In this document: positions 1 to 8,363 of the stretch, in pieces
Layout: every line of letters starts with the position of its first letter
Numbering within the stretch: position 1 is the stretch's first letter
Assembly: GCF_014799995.1 (NCBI RefSeq)
Contig: NZ_JAAVGY010000012.1
Location: forward strand, 1-17,247
DNA: 17,247 nt
Origin: Helicobacter sp.
GTDB lineage: Bacteria > Campylobacterota > Campylobacteria > Campylobacterales > Helicobacteraceae
Direction of reading: 5' to 3'
Notes under the pieces: generated by a model
Told to the model about the DNA's origin: nothing
Seen by the model: the letters and a program-made list of their open reading frames with translations, nothing else
Database searches by the model: none
Made by a program: the position numbers and the translations under genes

Positions 1-894
1 GGAGGAGTCGTGCAATTAAAATCTAATCTAGGCAAAAGCATTCAAGATAAGAATATTCCTTTTATATTAGAAACTGATTTACTCTATAGCTCTATTGTAG
101 GTTGTCCTAATCCTCCTATCAGTGGAGGACCTTGCACACAAGTTATGAGCATACTCCCTAGTGCAAGAGGATTAAAAAAACATAATGAGGATTATCCTAT
201 AATGCAATCTCTAGTAAGCTCTGGAGTATTCTCTGATAAGGGAGTTCCTTTAATCTGCACTCCTAAACCTAATAGCTATAAAATCAATGCCCCTAATCCT
301 GCTCATACAAAGAATATAGATAAAGAAGCTTTAAAGGCACAAATAGACCCTACTCCTCCTACTCTCAATATTATCACTCCTTTTAAAGACTTAGAAGAAT
401 ATTATCTTACTCCCTCCACTTATGAAGAAAGAGAATCCAAAGATTCCCTTATATCCTCTCAAGCAAAATTCTATATGCCAAATAATCCCATAGATATAGA
501 GTTAAAACCTCTTATTCAAAAACAAGAAGACTATCAAGACTTAAAAGACAATTCTATCTTAGAATCTCTTTTGAAAGAACTCCTCATAGATTATCATCTC
601 AACTCTTTCTCTTACAGAATATTCACTCTAAGAATAGCTTATACCTTGTATGAGTATATCCTTATTATTCCTAAGAGTATCCCTAGCTTTATCCATAAAC
701 TCTTAAAAGAACAAAGAAATAAAGAAGAACTCTCTTTAGGTTATGGAAGATTTATAAACTTACAAAGAGATTATGTAAGAAATATACAAAATTCCACAGA
801 GCAACATTACTCCAATGCTCTTACTCTTCATATTCAAGGAAAGATTCTCCTTTGCCCTAGTGGAATGGAGAAAATAAGATTAGAGGTGGGATAG
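1..894 (+). CDS. Secreted-effector-locus protein (VgrG/PAAR-associated type), 5' end outside window
   Basis: The reading frame is open from the first base (Gly-Gly-Val before a possible GTG at 10), so the gene most likely begins upstream; at least 297 residues are visible. Residues about 1-95 look like a compact domain with several Cys and Pro residues (GCPNPP, GGPCTQV, PLICTPK) and a LKS-x-GKS start. I associate this pattern with PAAR-like proteins found next to VgrG in type VI secretion loci, but the recognition is weak. A Pro-rich linker follows at about 95-125. The rest, to 297, is charged and probably helical and matches no family I can name. No signal peptide is visible. The downstream lipase-like fragments and immunity-like genes support an effector-delivery context. 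Catalytic function cannot be assigned. Confidence 0.6.
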   Translation, partial: GGVVQLKSNLGKSIQDKNIPFILETDLLYSSIVGCPNPPISGGPCTQVMSILPSARGLKKHNEDYPIMQSLVSSGVFSDKGVPLICTPKPNSYKINAPNPAHTKNIDKEALKAQIDPTPPTLNIITPFKDLEEYYLTPSTYEERESKDSLISSQAKFYMPNNPIDIELKPLIQKQEDYQDLKDNSILESLLKELLIDYHLNSFSYRIFTLRIAYTLYEYILIIPKSIPSFIHKLLKEQRNKEELSLGYGRFINLQRDYVRNIQNSTEQHYSNALTLHIQGKILLCPSGMEKIRLEVG

Positions 895-901
895 AATTTG
901 G

Positions 902-917
902 TATAATAAGATATAAT
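902..917 (+). promoter_or_regulatory. Two tandem TATAAT -10-like boxes
   Basis: TATAAT occurs at 902-907 and again at 912-917, ten bases apart, 25-40 bases upstream of the ATG at 942. No good -35 box is visible, as is normal in Helicobacter and Campylobacter. A strong ribosome-binding sequence (GGAGGGAG, about 928-935) follows. It would drive the small exported protein and the immunity-like gene coupled to it. Which box is used cannot be told. Confidence 0.5.
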
Positions 918-941
918 AAAGCATAATGGAGGGAGAGAGTG

Positions 942-1118
942 ATGTTAAAGAATCTAGTAAATGTTGCTATGGTGTTATCAGTATGTTTGTCAATAGGGTA
1001 TGCAAAGCCTTTAAAGGAATGCAAGAGTGAGAGGGATAAGATTAATGGTTGTGTGGAGCAAAGGTATTATGACGATGATAAGCAAAAGATTCAATTAGAA
1101 TCTATGAGTGTTGCTTAA
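942..1118 (+). CDS. 58-aa exported protein, YwqK/MORN-like fragment
   Basis: ATG at 942 follows a GGAGGGAG ribosome-binding sequence. Residues 1-21 form a convincing signal peptide (basic N-terminus, hydrophobic core, ending Gly-Tyr-Ala). The mature part of about 37 residues has two Cys and the pattern Gly-Cys-x-x-Gln-Arg-Tyr-Tyr...Lys-x-Gln-x-Glu. This resembles a single repeat of the YwqK/MORN-like proteins often called antitoxins in Helicobacter, which normally carry several repeats, so it may be a truncated or minimal member. Its TAA overlaps the ATG of the next gene by one base (TAATG), implying translational coupling. In this context a role in protection from an effector is plausible but unproven. 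Confidence 0.6.
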   Translation: MLKNLVNVAMVLSVCLSIGYAKPLKECKSERDKINGCVEQRYYDDDKQKIQLESMSVA

Positions 1119-1693
1119 TGTTAGCCATAATATTTTTTATTGGTATTCCTTTTATCCTTTTTATTGGGTTTTTAGTCTTTAGTATTTTTGCAATCTTTCT
1201 TATTAACAGAATCTTTCATAAAAAATACTCTCAATCCTTTTCTTTGATTCTGCCTTGTTTTTCTCTTATCTTTTACTTTATACTTATTATGGGTGGAATC
1301 TCTTTTAAATCCATTGACCCGCAGTATTATAAGTTTAAAAATATGTGTAAAGAAGTTGAAAAAGATAATACAATATATGATGATAATCTATACAATCTTT
1401 TTTTAAAGGCAAAGCAAAAAATATCATTTTACAATGGTAGAAAATTTTATGATGAAACCACAAAACAAGAATTTCTTGTTGATAATTTTGATATTAAATT
1501 TGATTCTCAAGAAATTTCTAATCGTTTAAGTAAAACAATATATAAACTTCTCTATAATGGAAAAGAATTTTATAGATATTCAGCATATAATTACCACTAT
1601 TCTGGATTATCTCTAAAAGGTGATGAGGGTGCTGGTTGGTATATAGATTTTGATAATGAAATCTTACAATGCAAACCAAAGGTTTCTTATTGA
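1118..1693 (+). CDS. Membrane-anchored immunity-like protein, paralogue A
   Basis: 191 residues. Two hydrophobic segments (about 1-33 and 41-61) are followed by a polar domain of about 130 residues, probably outside the inner membrane. It shares with the protein at 2265-2711 a Pro-x-Tyr-Tyr-x-Phe-x-x-x-Cys motif just after the membrane segment and an Ile-x-Phe-Asp-x-Glu-Ile-x-x-Cys-Lys motif near the C-terminus, so the two look like divergent members of one family. The start is fixed by a one-base overlap with the preceding stop codon. Position next to lipase-like effector fragments suggests an immunity protein against a periplasmic or membrane-acting effector. I know of no named family; the function is inferred from context. 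Confidence 0.65.
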   Translation: MLAIIFFIGIPFILFIGFLVFSIFAIFLINRIFHKKYSQSFSLILPCFSLIFYFILIMGGISFKSIDPQYYKFKNMCKEVEKDNTIYDDNLYNLFLKAKQKISFYNGRKFYDETTKQEFLVDNFDIKFDSQEISNRLSKTIYKLLYNGKEFYRYSAYNYHYSGLSLKGDEGAGWYIDFDNEILQCKPKVSY

Positions 1694-1723
1694 ATCTAAG
1701 AAATAAAGGAAAAATTAGATAGT

Positions 1724-2284
1724 ATGAAAAAGAATATTCAAACTCATAACGCAAAAATAGACTTAATTAAAAAGTTTTTAGATTATGCTAATGTGGCTGA
1801 TGCAAGTTATGCTTTGTTGCACTTTGTAAATTATGTAAAAAAAGATAGTAAGGATAAATACGATAACGGCGATAAGCAGGATTTAGGCTCAACCTATTTC
1901 AATAGAGATACTAATACAGAGCAAAACTCCACCTACGCCCGAGCCATAGAGGCAAGATTCAATGAAGAAAAGATAGGCAGTCTCTGTATCCCTTTTGCTA
2001 ATAAATGTCTTACAGAAAAAGATAAAATAAGCAATAATGACATCACTCAAGTAAAATTAGATTCTAAACTCTCTAAAAGAACCATAACTTTTACCAATCG
2101 TTTTAGAATCTTAGCTCATCAAGAAAATACTTCAAGTGGCTTCTCTGCTACACTCTTTGAGGATACAGAGGACAATAATCAAAAGATATTTGCTATCAGA
2201 GGCACAGAATTTAAACTAGAACAAATCCAAGATTTACTCAATGATTATTACATAGGCACAAATAATGACAGAAAAGCAGCCTAG
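1724..2284 (+). pseudogene. Lipase-like (Tle-type) effector, N-terminal fragment lacking the catalytic core
   Basis: 186 residues. Residues about 18-40 carry a Leu-x-x-x-Ala...Ala-Ser-Tyr-x-x-x-His-Phe-Val segment seen at the N-terminus of class-3-lipase-like effectors in this group. Residues about 143-162 (GFSATLFED...FAIRGTE) match the first strands of an alpha/beta-hydrolase, where FAIRGTE typically precedes the nucleophile region. The frame then ends about 25 residues later, and no G-H-S-L-G-G nucleophile motif is present here or just downstream. The last 20 bases overlap the start of the following immunity-like gene, so its C-terminal residues (Asn-Asp-Arg-Lys-Ala-Ala) are read from that gene's first codons. 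I infer an effector cut off by recombination; a genuine short protein cannot be excluded. Confidence 0.6.
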
Positions 2285-2711
2285 AGTAAAAATAAAAAAG
2301 ATTCTAATCTTTTTATCACTAATTCTTTTGATTATATTATTTTGTACTCCATTTGTATATCCTAGCTATTATGAATTTAGAAAATTATGTGAGTTAAATA
2401 ACTTTCCAAAAAGTCAAGAAAAATACAATAGAATACTAGGCTATTTTGATAAAAAATTAGACAATAGTCTAGGAGAAGATGGTTATGCAAAAATAGGATA
2501 TTCAAATAGAATAGATTTGGGAGTATATATTTATTATAAAAATCCAAGTAATAAAGCATTAATTTTTGAAAATATTGATAAAATATATTTTAGACCAATA
2601 TGGAAGTCCTACGCTCCAGAGCTATATGGCAATGAGGGCAATATGGATTTTAGAATAAGATTTGATGGCGAGATTGAGTGCAAAAAATTTGTAGGGGAGT
2701 TAGATGGATAA
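2265..2711 (+). CDS. Membrane-anchored immunity-like protein, paralogue B
   Basis: 148 residues with one hydrophobic segment (about 9-28) after a basic N-terminus, then a polar domain. Tyr-Pro-Ser-Tyr-Tyr-Glu-Phe-x-x-x-Cys directly follows the membrane segment, and an Ile-x-Phe-Asp-x-Glu-Ile-x-x-Cys-Lys motif lies near the end. Both are shared with the protein at 1118-1693, which has an additional hydrophobic segment. The ATG lies inside the 3' end of the truncated effector, and the gene's own stop overlaps the next fragment by 8 bases. Effector fragment followed by this gene is the usual order for an effector and its immunity protein. Immunity is inferred, not shown. Confidence 0.65.
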   Translation: MTEKQPRVKIKKILIFLSLILLIILFCTPFVYPSYYEFRKLCELNNFPKSQEKYNRILGYFDKKLDNSLGEDGYAKIGYSNRIDLGVYIYYKNPSNKALIFENIDKIYFRPIWKSYAPELYGNEGNMDFRIRFDGEIECKKFVGELDG

Positions 2712-2886
2712 CAAGCAACAGGTAGATAAATTAAGAGATAATGCAGAATTAGCGTGGGCTAGTTATGGATATTTTCATTGCGTTGGTAATAAATTTGACA
2801 TAAAAGATGAAAATAAGATTGTTTCATTGGAAAATGTTTTAGATATTACTTATAAAAATTCCAAAATTTTATTTATTAGGAAGTAG
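2704..2886 (+). pseudogene. Second effector N-terminal fragment
   Basis: 60 residues. The start (Leu-Arg-Asp-Asn-Ala-Glu-Leu-Ala-x-Ala-Ser-Tyr-x-x-x-His-x-Val) resembles the N-terminal segment of the fragment at 1724-2284, and residues about 38-49 (IVSLENVLDITY) look like the next conserved part of the same effector type. It ends abruptly at a TAG four bases before the ABC-F gene, whose ribosome-binding sequence (AGGAAG) lies inside its last codons. No catalytic residues remain. It overlaps the previous gene by 8 bases. Most simply it is a degenerate leftover of another effector gene. Confidence 0.55.
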
Positions 2887-2890
2887 GCGT

Positions 2891-4483
2891 ATGGTTCAAA
2901 TTACCGGACTTGGTATGCAATATGCAACAAAAAAACTCTTTGAAAATGTGAATTTAAAACTAGATAAGGGCAAGAGATATGGGTTAATCGGCGCAAATGG
3001 TGCGGGAAAATCTACCTTTTTGAAAATCCTTAGCGGTGAGATTGAACACACAAGCGGCGACATCGCTTTTGACCCCAATGCAAGACTTGGAGTTTTGGGG
3101 CAGAATCAATTTGCCTTTGAAGAATTTAGTATCAAAGACTGCGTTCTTTTTGGCAACAAGCGACTTTATGACGCCATTAAAGAAAAGGAATCCCTCTATA
3201 ATGCCGGCGACTTTAGCGATTCTGTAAATGCGCGCCTAGGCGAATTGGAAATGATTTGCGCAGAGGAAGACCCCACTTATGAATACGATGTGCAGATTGA
3301 AAAAATCTTAGAAGATTTGGGATTCCCCGCGAAAATTCATAACGAATTGATGAAAACACTCACAGGGGGAGACAAATTCAAAGTGCTTTTGGCGCAAGTT
3401 TTGTTTCCTAAGCCTGATATTTTATTCCTAGATGAGCCGACAAACAACCTAGATTTAAAGGCAATCAGCTATTTAGAGGAGCAACTTAAGCGGCACGAGG
3501 GCACGCTCGTAGTGATTTCGCACGACAGACACTTTTTAAATAGCGTCTGCACACATATCTTGGATTTGGATTTTAAAAGTGTGCGAGAATTTAGCGGAAA
3601 CTATGATGATTGGTATATCGCTTCTACCTTGATTGCAAAGCAGCAAGAAATGGAGCGCAATAAAAAACTCAAAGAAAAAGAAGAGTTAGAATCTTTCATC
3701 GCGCGATTCTCTGCTAATGCCTCAAAGGCAAAGCAGGCAACTTCCAGACAAAAACAACTAGACAAGCTAGATATTAAAAGCTTTGAAGTCTCTTCTCGCC
3801 GCGACCCTAGTATCGTTTTCAAGCCTAGCCGAACGATTGGAAACGAGGCATTAAACATTGAAAATCTTAGCTTTAGCTATGGGGATTTACAGATTTTAAA
3901 ATCTCTTAACCTTACGATTCTACCCGGAGATAAAATCGCACTCATCGGACGCAATGGAATCGGAAAAACAACCTTTTGCGAGCTAATTTGTGAAAACCTA
4001 AAACCCCAAGAAGGCATTGTGAAGTGGGGCGCAACTGTGATGCGCGACTACTTCCCACAAAACACCACCGAACAAGTCAAGGGAGAGGAAACACTCTACG
4101 AATGGTTACGCAACTTTGACAAGAAAAAAGAAGCAGGGGAGATTCGTAACGCGCTCGGGCGAATGCTGTTTAATGGTGAGGAACAAGAAAAAAGCGTAGG
4201 GGCATTAAGTGGGGGAGAGAAACACCGAATGATGTTGAGCAAGCTAATGCTAGGGGGCGGAAACTTTCTCGTGCTAGATGAACCCACAAACCACCTAGAC
4301 TTAGAAGCGATTATCGCGCTAGGAGAAGCACTCTATAAATATAGCGGCAATGTGATTTGCGTTAGCCACGATAGAGAACTCATTGACGCGTATGCGAATC
4401 GGATTATAGAGTTTAAAGAAAGCAATGAAATCGTAGATTTTCGCGGGAGTTATGAAGAATATCTCGCCTCACAAGAAATTTAA
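2891..4483 (+). CDS. ABC-F family ATPase, YbiT-like
   Basis: 530 residues, the usual length of YbiT-type ABC-F proteins. Two ATPase domains sit in one chain with no membrane segments. Domain 1 has Walker A GANGAGKST (34-42), an atypical signature LTGGDK, and Walker B ILFLDEPTNNLD. A charged, helical linker follows (roughly 250-300). Domain 2 has Walker A GRNGIGKTT, signature LSGGEK, Walker B FLVLDEPTNHLD and a VSHDRE switch. ABC-F proteins act on ribosomes in the cytoplasm rather than as transporters; YbiT's exact role is unsettled. The gene precedes the glycan cassette by 9 bases, so it may be co-transcribed, but a functional link is not implied. The ATG follows AGGAAG at good spacing. Confidence 0.92.
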   Translation: MVQITGLGMQYATKKLFENVNLKLDKGKRYGLIGANGAGKSTFLKILSGEIEHTSGDIAFDPNARLGVLGQNQFAFEEFSIKDCVLFGNKRLYDAIKEKESLYNAGDFSDSVNARLGELEMICAEEDPTYEYDVQIEKILEDLGFPAKIHNELMKTLTGGDKFKVLLAQVLFPKPDILFLDEPTNNLDLKAISYLEEQLKRHEGTLVVISHDRHFLNSVCTHILDLDFKSVREFSGNYDDWYIASTLIAKQQEMERNKKLKEKEELESFIARFSANASKAKQATSRQKQLDKLDIKSFEVSSRRDPSIVFKPSRTIGNEALNIENLSFSYGDLQILKSLNLTILPGDKIALIGRNGIGKTTFCELICENLKPQEGIVKWGATVMRDYFPQNTTEQVKGEETLYEWLRNFDKKKEAGEIRNALGRMLFNGEEQEKSVGALSGGEKHRMMLSKLMLGGGNFLVLDEPTNHLDLEAIIALGEALYKYSGNVICVSHDRELIDAYANRIIEFKESNEIVDFRGSYEEYLASQEI

Positions 4484-4492
4484 GGAGAATGA

Positions 4493-7415
4493 ATGCAATT
4501 AAAAATCGCCTTGCAAAATGCGTTTAAATCCTATGCAAATCGCACCGCCATAGAGATAGAAAACACTTCTTACACTTATGCGGAGATTCAAACACAAAGC
4601 CAAAGAATCGCTCGCTTTTTAGCTTCTAAAAATGGGGGGGGGGGGGCAGAATAAGTCTAATCTAGTCCTCTTTGGTTATCGTGAATTAGAAGTTTATACA
4701 AGTCTGATTGCTTGCATACTCGCGAAACTACCTGCGATTCCACTCAATCCTAAATTCCCAAAAGAACGTTTTGCAACATTAATAGAGCGCGTTTCAAACG
4801 CACCAATGATTCTATGTCCCGCCTGCATAGAATCCTTTAAGCAAATTGGCAATTCCTTGCCTCCAATGCAAATTTTCTGCTTTGGCGAAAACGAGGCAAA
4901 TCTTCTTAGGAATCTTTATCCAAAACACCAATTCTTTGTGATTCCAAATTCCTATGAAGACTCCATAGAATCAAGCCCAAACGAGGATTCTATCAAATCA
5001 GATTCTACTCCTGCTTATTTGCTCTTTACAAGCGGTAGCACAGGGATTCCTAAGGGAGTATTAGTCAGCAGAGAGAATCTAATAAACTACTGCCAAAGAA
5101 TCCAAGCACTCTATCATTTCACTCCACAAGATAGAATCTCGCAGTTTTTTGACATTACCTTTGATTTGAGTATGCACGATATTTTTTGCACACTTCTAAG
5201 TGGAGCGACTTTAGTCGTAATCCCACATAAATACCTTTTTAATCCGCTCAAATTCCTAGCAGACAAAAACCTTAGCGTCTTGTTTGCTGTGCCCTCACTC
5301 CTCGCGTATTTAGCGAAATTCAAAGCCCTCAAGCCCAATTTGCTTCCGAATCTAAAAATCGCACTCTTTTGTGGGGAGTCTCTACCCACTAGCCTTGCGC
5401 TTAAGTTTGCAGAATGCGCCCCCAATGCGCTACTAGATAATCTCTATGGACCCACAGAGGCTACGATTAGTTTCACACAATATAGATTCATAGATGTGGG
5501 TGGAATCGCAAAGAATGGAATCCCAAACCCAACTTATGAGATTCTGCCATTAGGCTTGCCTTATGACGGATTGCAGTTGCATTTAAGAGACGAAAAGGGC
5601 GTGCAAGTGCCCAAAGGACAAAAGGGTGAAATCTGGCTTGGAGGCAATCAAGTCGCACTAGGATACTACCACGACACACAAAAAACAGATGAGAAATTCA
5701 TTCAAGAAAATGGGATAAGGTGGTATAAAACAGGTGATTTGGGCGTATTTGATAGCTCCATAAATGCAGTTTGTTTTTTAGGACGCATAGACGAACAAAT
5801 CAAAGTGCAGGGATTCCGCGTAGAACTCTTAGAGATTGATAATGCACTCACAAAAGCAAGTGGTGTAAGCTCTCGGGCAATCGTGCTAGAGAAAGAGGGG
5901 TTAAGCACGCTCTATGGTGTCTGCGAAAATTGTGAGATAAACTCTAAGCAAATCTTAGAAAACTTGCGCACTAAACTGCCCTTTTATATGCTGCCCACTA
6001 GAATTTATGCCTTAGAGAAATTTCCACTAAACACCAATGGAAAGGTGGATAGAAAAGCAATTGCACAACAAATAACACAAATGCTAGAATCTCAAGCAAA
6101 AGATACCAAAATAGACTTTTTAGCCTATGGGCAAACAATGCTTACGCTTGCCAAAAGACTATTTAAAATCCCAAGAAGCCTTAGTGGCAATGGAAATAGA
6201 GAGACTTTAAGAATCTTGCAAGAGGGTTTGAATGATTTAAAGATTATAGAAGTACCAAGCGGAACAAAAGCGTTTGATTGGGAGATTCCGCGTGAATGGA
6301 ATGTCAAGGACGCCTATATTCTCACTCCAAATGGTGAGAAAATTTGCGACTTCAAAGAAAACAATCTCCATTTAGTAGGCTATTCTATCCCAAGTGAATG
6401 CGAGCTTAGCTTTGAGGAATTGCGCCCTCATCTCTATACTTTGAGGGCACAACCTAATGCGATTCCCTATATCACTTCCTATTATAAAGAGCGGTTTGGA
6501 TTCTGCCTAAGCTTCAAGCAGTTTTTAGAGATTCAAGAATGTTTTAAAGAATCCAATCAAAAATTTAAAGTCAAAGTTGATAGCACTTTAAAAGAGGGTT
6601 CTTTAAGCTATGGAGAACTTCTCATCAAAGGCAAAAGCGAAAAAGAAATCGTCCTTAGCACCTACATTTGCCACCCACAAATGGTGAATAATGAACTAAG
6701 TGGAATCGTGTTGTGTTACGCACTTGCGGAGATTTTAAGGCACAGGGAGAATCCCTACTCATTCCGCATTTTGTTTTTGCCCGAGACAATTGGAAGCATT
6801 TATTACTTGAGCCGCCATTTAGAAGAGCTGCGAAGTCGTTGCATTGCTGGATTTGTACTCACTTGCATTGGGGATAATAGAAACTATTCTGTGCTGCATT
6901 CTCGCGCAGGGAACAATCTAGCCGATAGAGCTGCAAGACACATTCTTACGCATTATTATCAAGACTTTAAAGAATATAGCTACTTAGAGCGCGGCAGTGA
7001 TGAGAGGCAATATTGCGCCCCCAATGTGGATTTGCCTTTCTGCACACTAATGCGCACGAAGTTTGGCTCTTATCCTGAATACCATACGAGCTTGGATAAT
7101 TTCAGTCTCGTAAGCCAACAAAGCTTCGCGGATAGCTTGCAATATGTATGGAGAATCTTGCGCGTCTTAGAACTCAATGGGGTTTATCAAAACACGATTC
7201 TATGCGAGCCACAGCTAGGCAAACGCGGACTCTATCCCACCCTTAGCACAAAAGATTCTATCAACCAAATTAAAGATATGCGGAATCTCTTAATGTATTG
7301 TGATGGCAAAAAAGACTTGCTAGAAATTGCCGACATTTGCGGAATCAATCTGCTAGAAATGCAAGAATGGATAGAAAAATTCCTCGCACACCAATTACTC
7401 ATAAAGGTAGAATAA
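4493..7415 (+). CDS. DltA-like amino-acid adenylation enzyme fused to DUF2172/DUF4910 aminopeptidase-like domain; phase-variable, OFF as sequenced
   Basis: The ATG at 4493 lies 5 bases after AAGGAG. As sequenced, the frame runs through a G13 tract and stops at 4654 after 53 residues. The remainder is open from 4632 in another frame. Removing one G gives a single 973-residue protein with four Gly from the tract. ON-state residues 1 to about 535 are a DltA/NRPS-type adenylation domain: TSGSTGIPKG (179-188), FDLSMHD, LYGPTEAT, YKTGDLG, GRIDEQIKVQGFR and NGKVDRK with the late catalytic Lys about 517. It should activate an amino acid or similar small acid with ATP and load it on the carrier protein encoded next. 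Residues about 545-973 form an M28-like Zn-peptidase fold with candidate metal ligands H727 (HPQMVNNELSG), E764, D836 and H864, plus CEPQLGKRGLYP and a small C-terminal helical part. This is the family of C. jejuni Cj1295, a poly-G-controlled flagellin-glycan modification gene. The substrate is unknown. Confidence 0.88.
4634..4646 (+). repeat. Homopolymeric G13 tract (phase-variation switch)
   Basis: Thirteen consecutive G after AAT codon 47 of the adenylation gene. The upstream frame uses codons starting at positions of the form 3n+2, the downstream frame at 3n. Loss of one G, or gain of two, joins them, so G9, G12 and G15 are predicted ON and G13 OFF. Slipped-strand mispairing at such tracts is the standard phase-variation mechanism in Campylobacter and Helicobacter. 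An ATG overlaps the tract start (4632-4634) in the downstream frame but has no ribosome-binding sequence, so at most it would give a weakly made protein lacking the first 46 residues. Confidence 0.92.
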
Positions 7416-7660
7416 TGATACAACAGGCACTTTTAGAATTTTTACAAGAAAAAGGAATCACTCCCCATTCTAATTTAAAAGAAGTCAATACTTTTGAAAT
7501 TATAGATTCTATGGGGTTTTTGGAATTATTAAATTTCCTAGAGCAACGCACAGGAGCAGAGCTTGATTTCAGTACATTTGACTTAGAGGACTTCGCTACA
7601 CTAGAGGGATTAATTGCCACGATAGACAAGGCTTTAAGGGCGCAGAATGTTAGACTATGA
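7415..7660 (+). CDS. Acyl/aminoacyl carrier protein 1 (DltC-like)
   Basis: 81 residues starting at the ATG that overlaps the previous stop by one base (TAATG). A longer frame from 7337 exists, but its extra residues are basic, lie inside the preceding gene and do not fit a carrier protein. Ser32 in Ile-Ile-Asp-Ser-Met-Gly is the expected 4'-phosphopantetheine site; Asp-Ser-Met-Gly is the form also seen in DltC. The four-helix, acidic character and length fit the family. Coupling directly behind the adenylation enzyme makes it the likely acceptor of the activated acid, as in DltA-DltC pairs. No phosphopantetheinyl transferase is encoded here, so modification would depend on the housekeeping enzyme. 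Confidence 0.88.
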   Translation: MIQQALLEFLQEKGITPHSNLKEVNTFEIIDSMGFLELLNFLEQRTGAELDFSTFDLEDFATLEGLIATIDKALRAQNVRL

Positions 7661-8363
7661 AAACCTCTATAATTCCGAATTTATAGCCTTTAAAGACTGC
7701 TATAAAACTTGTGATTCGTATTGTTGTGGCAATTTTTTGGGCAAATCCTTTAAGATTCTAAATAAAAATTGCGTGATTTTGCCACTTCTTAAAGAAGAAT
7801 ATCTCTACTATAAGCTTAAGGGTGGGATAAAAAATATCTGCCAAGAAAAACACCAAACCTACACACTCAAAAATGGAAAAAAGCTTGAAGTCTATTTCCT
7901 CTATTGCGAATGCGGCGGCTTGTGTGCGCCACACTCTATGCGTCCTTTGATTTGTCGCCTTTATCCTTATTTGCCTCGCGTGTCTTATCAAGGCGAACTT
8001 CTAGGATTTTACCCTGCTTCTTTAATGGATTTGTTTTTTAGCAACGAAAATGCGCATTATTGTACTTTGGTAAGAGAGCACGACACGGAGCTAAGGGCAC
8101 AACTTGCGCAGAATCTCAAGCCACTCTTAAGGATTCCACTTTATATTTTTGTTTTCCGCGCTTTAGAAGTGCTTTGCCAAACACTGCAAGAATATTTAGG
8201 CAATGTGCGCTTGGATACTTTAGAGCAAGAGGCAAGAGGAGAGTTTTTACAAAAGTTAGAATGGTGTCTTTTGAGTAATAAGGCGTGGGACAATGAGGCT
8301 TTTAAAGAAAAGATAACACAAATCTATACAGAGATTGCACAAGAGTTTGGGGATTTTCTATGA
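7647..8363 (+). CDS. Cys-rich YkgJ-like protein in glycan operon
   Basis: 238 residues, overlapping the carrier protein gene by 14 bases. Ten Cys lie in the N-terminal half: C18, C22, C26, C27, C42, C65, C87, C89, C93 and C103. The arrangement Cys-x3-Cys-x3-Cys-Cys, then Cys-x-Cys-Gly-Gly-x-Cys and Arg-Pro-x-x-Cys-Arg-Leu-Tyr-Pro, resembles the YkgJ family, thought to bind zinc or an iron-sulfur cluster. The C-terminal half is helical and acidic with no motif I recognise. There is no signal peptide. Tight overlap with neighbours suggests it acts in the same pathway, perhaps as a metal-dependent modifying enzyme. The actual reaction is unknown. Confidence 0.6.
   Translation: MLDYENLYNSEFIAFKDCYKTCDSYCCGNFLGKSFKILNKNCVILPLLKEEYLYYKLKGGIKNICQEKHQTYTLKNGKKLEVYFLYCECGGLCAPHSMRPLICRLYPYLPRVSYQGELLGFYPASLMDLFFSNENAHYCTLVREHDTELRAQLAQNLKPLLRIPLYIFVFRALEVLCQTLQEYLGNVRLDTLEQEARGEFLQKLEWCLLSNKAWDNEAFKEKITQIYTEIAQEFGDFL

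Noticed and set aside
4632..7415. Adenylation gene taken as starting at the ATG on the poly-G tract
   Set aside because: There is no ribosome-binding sequence before it, and the first 46 residues of the adenylation domain are encoded upstream behind a good AAGGAG; the split is a tract-length effect.
7337..7660. Longer start for carrier protein 1 (107 aa)
   Set aside because: The extra residues are basic, lie inside the preceding gene and have no ribosome-binding support. The ATG at 7415 overlaps the previous stop and gives a normal carrier-protein length.
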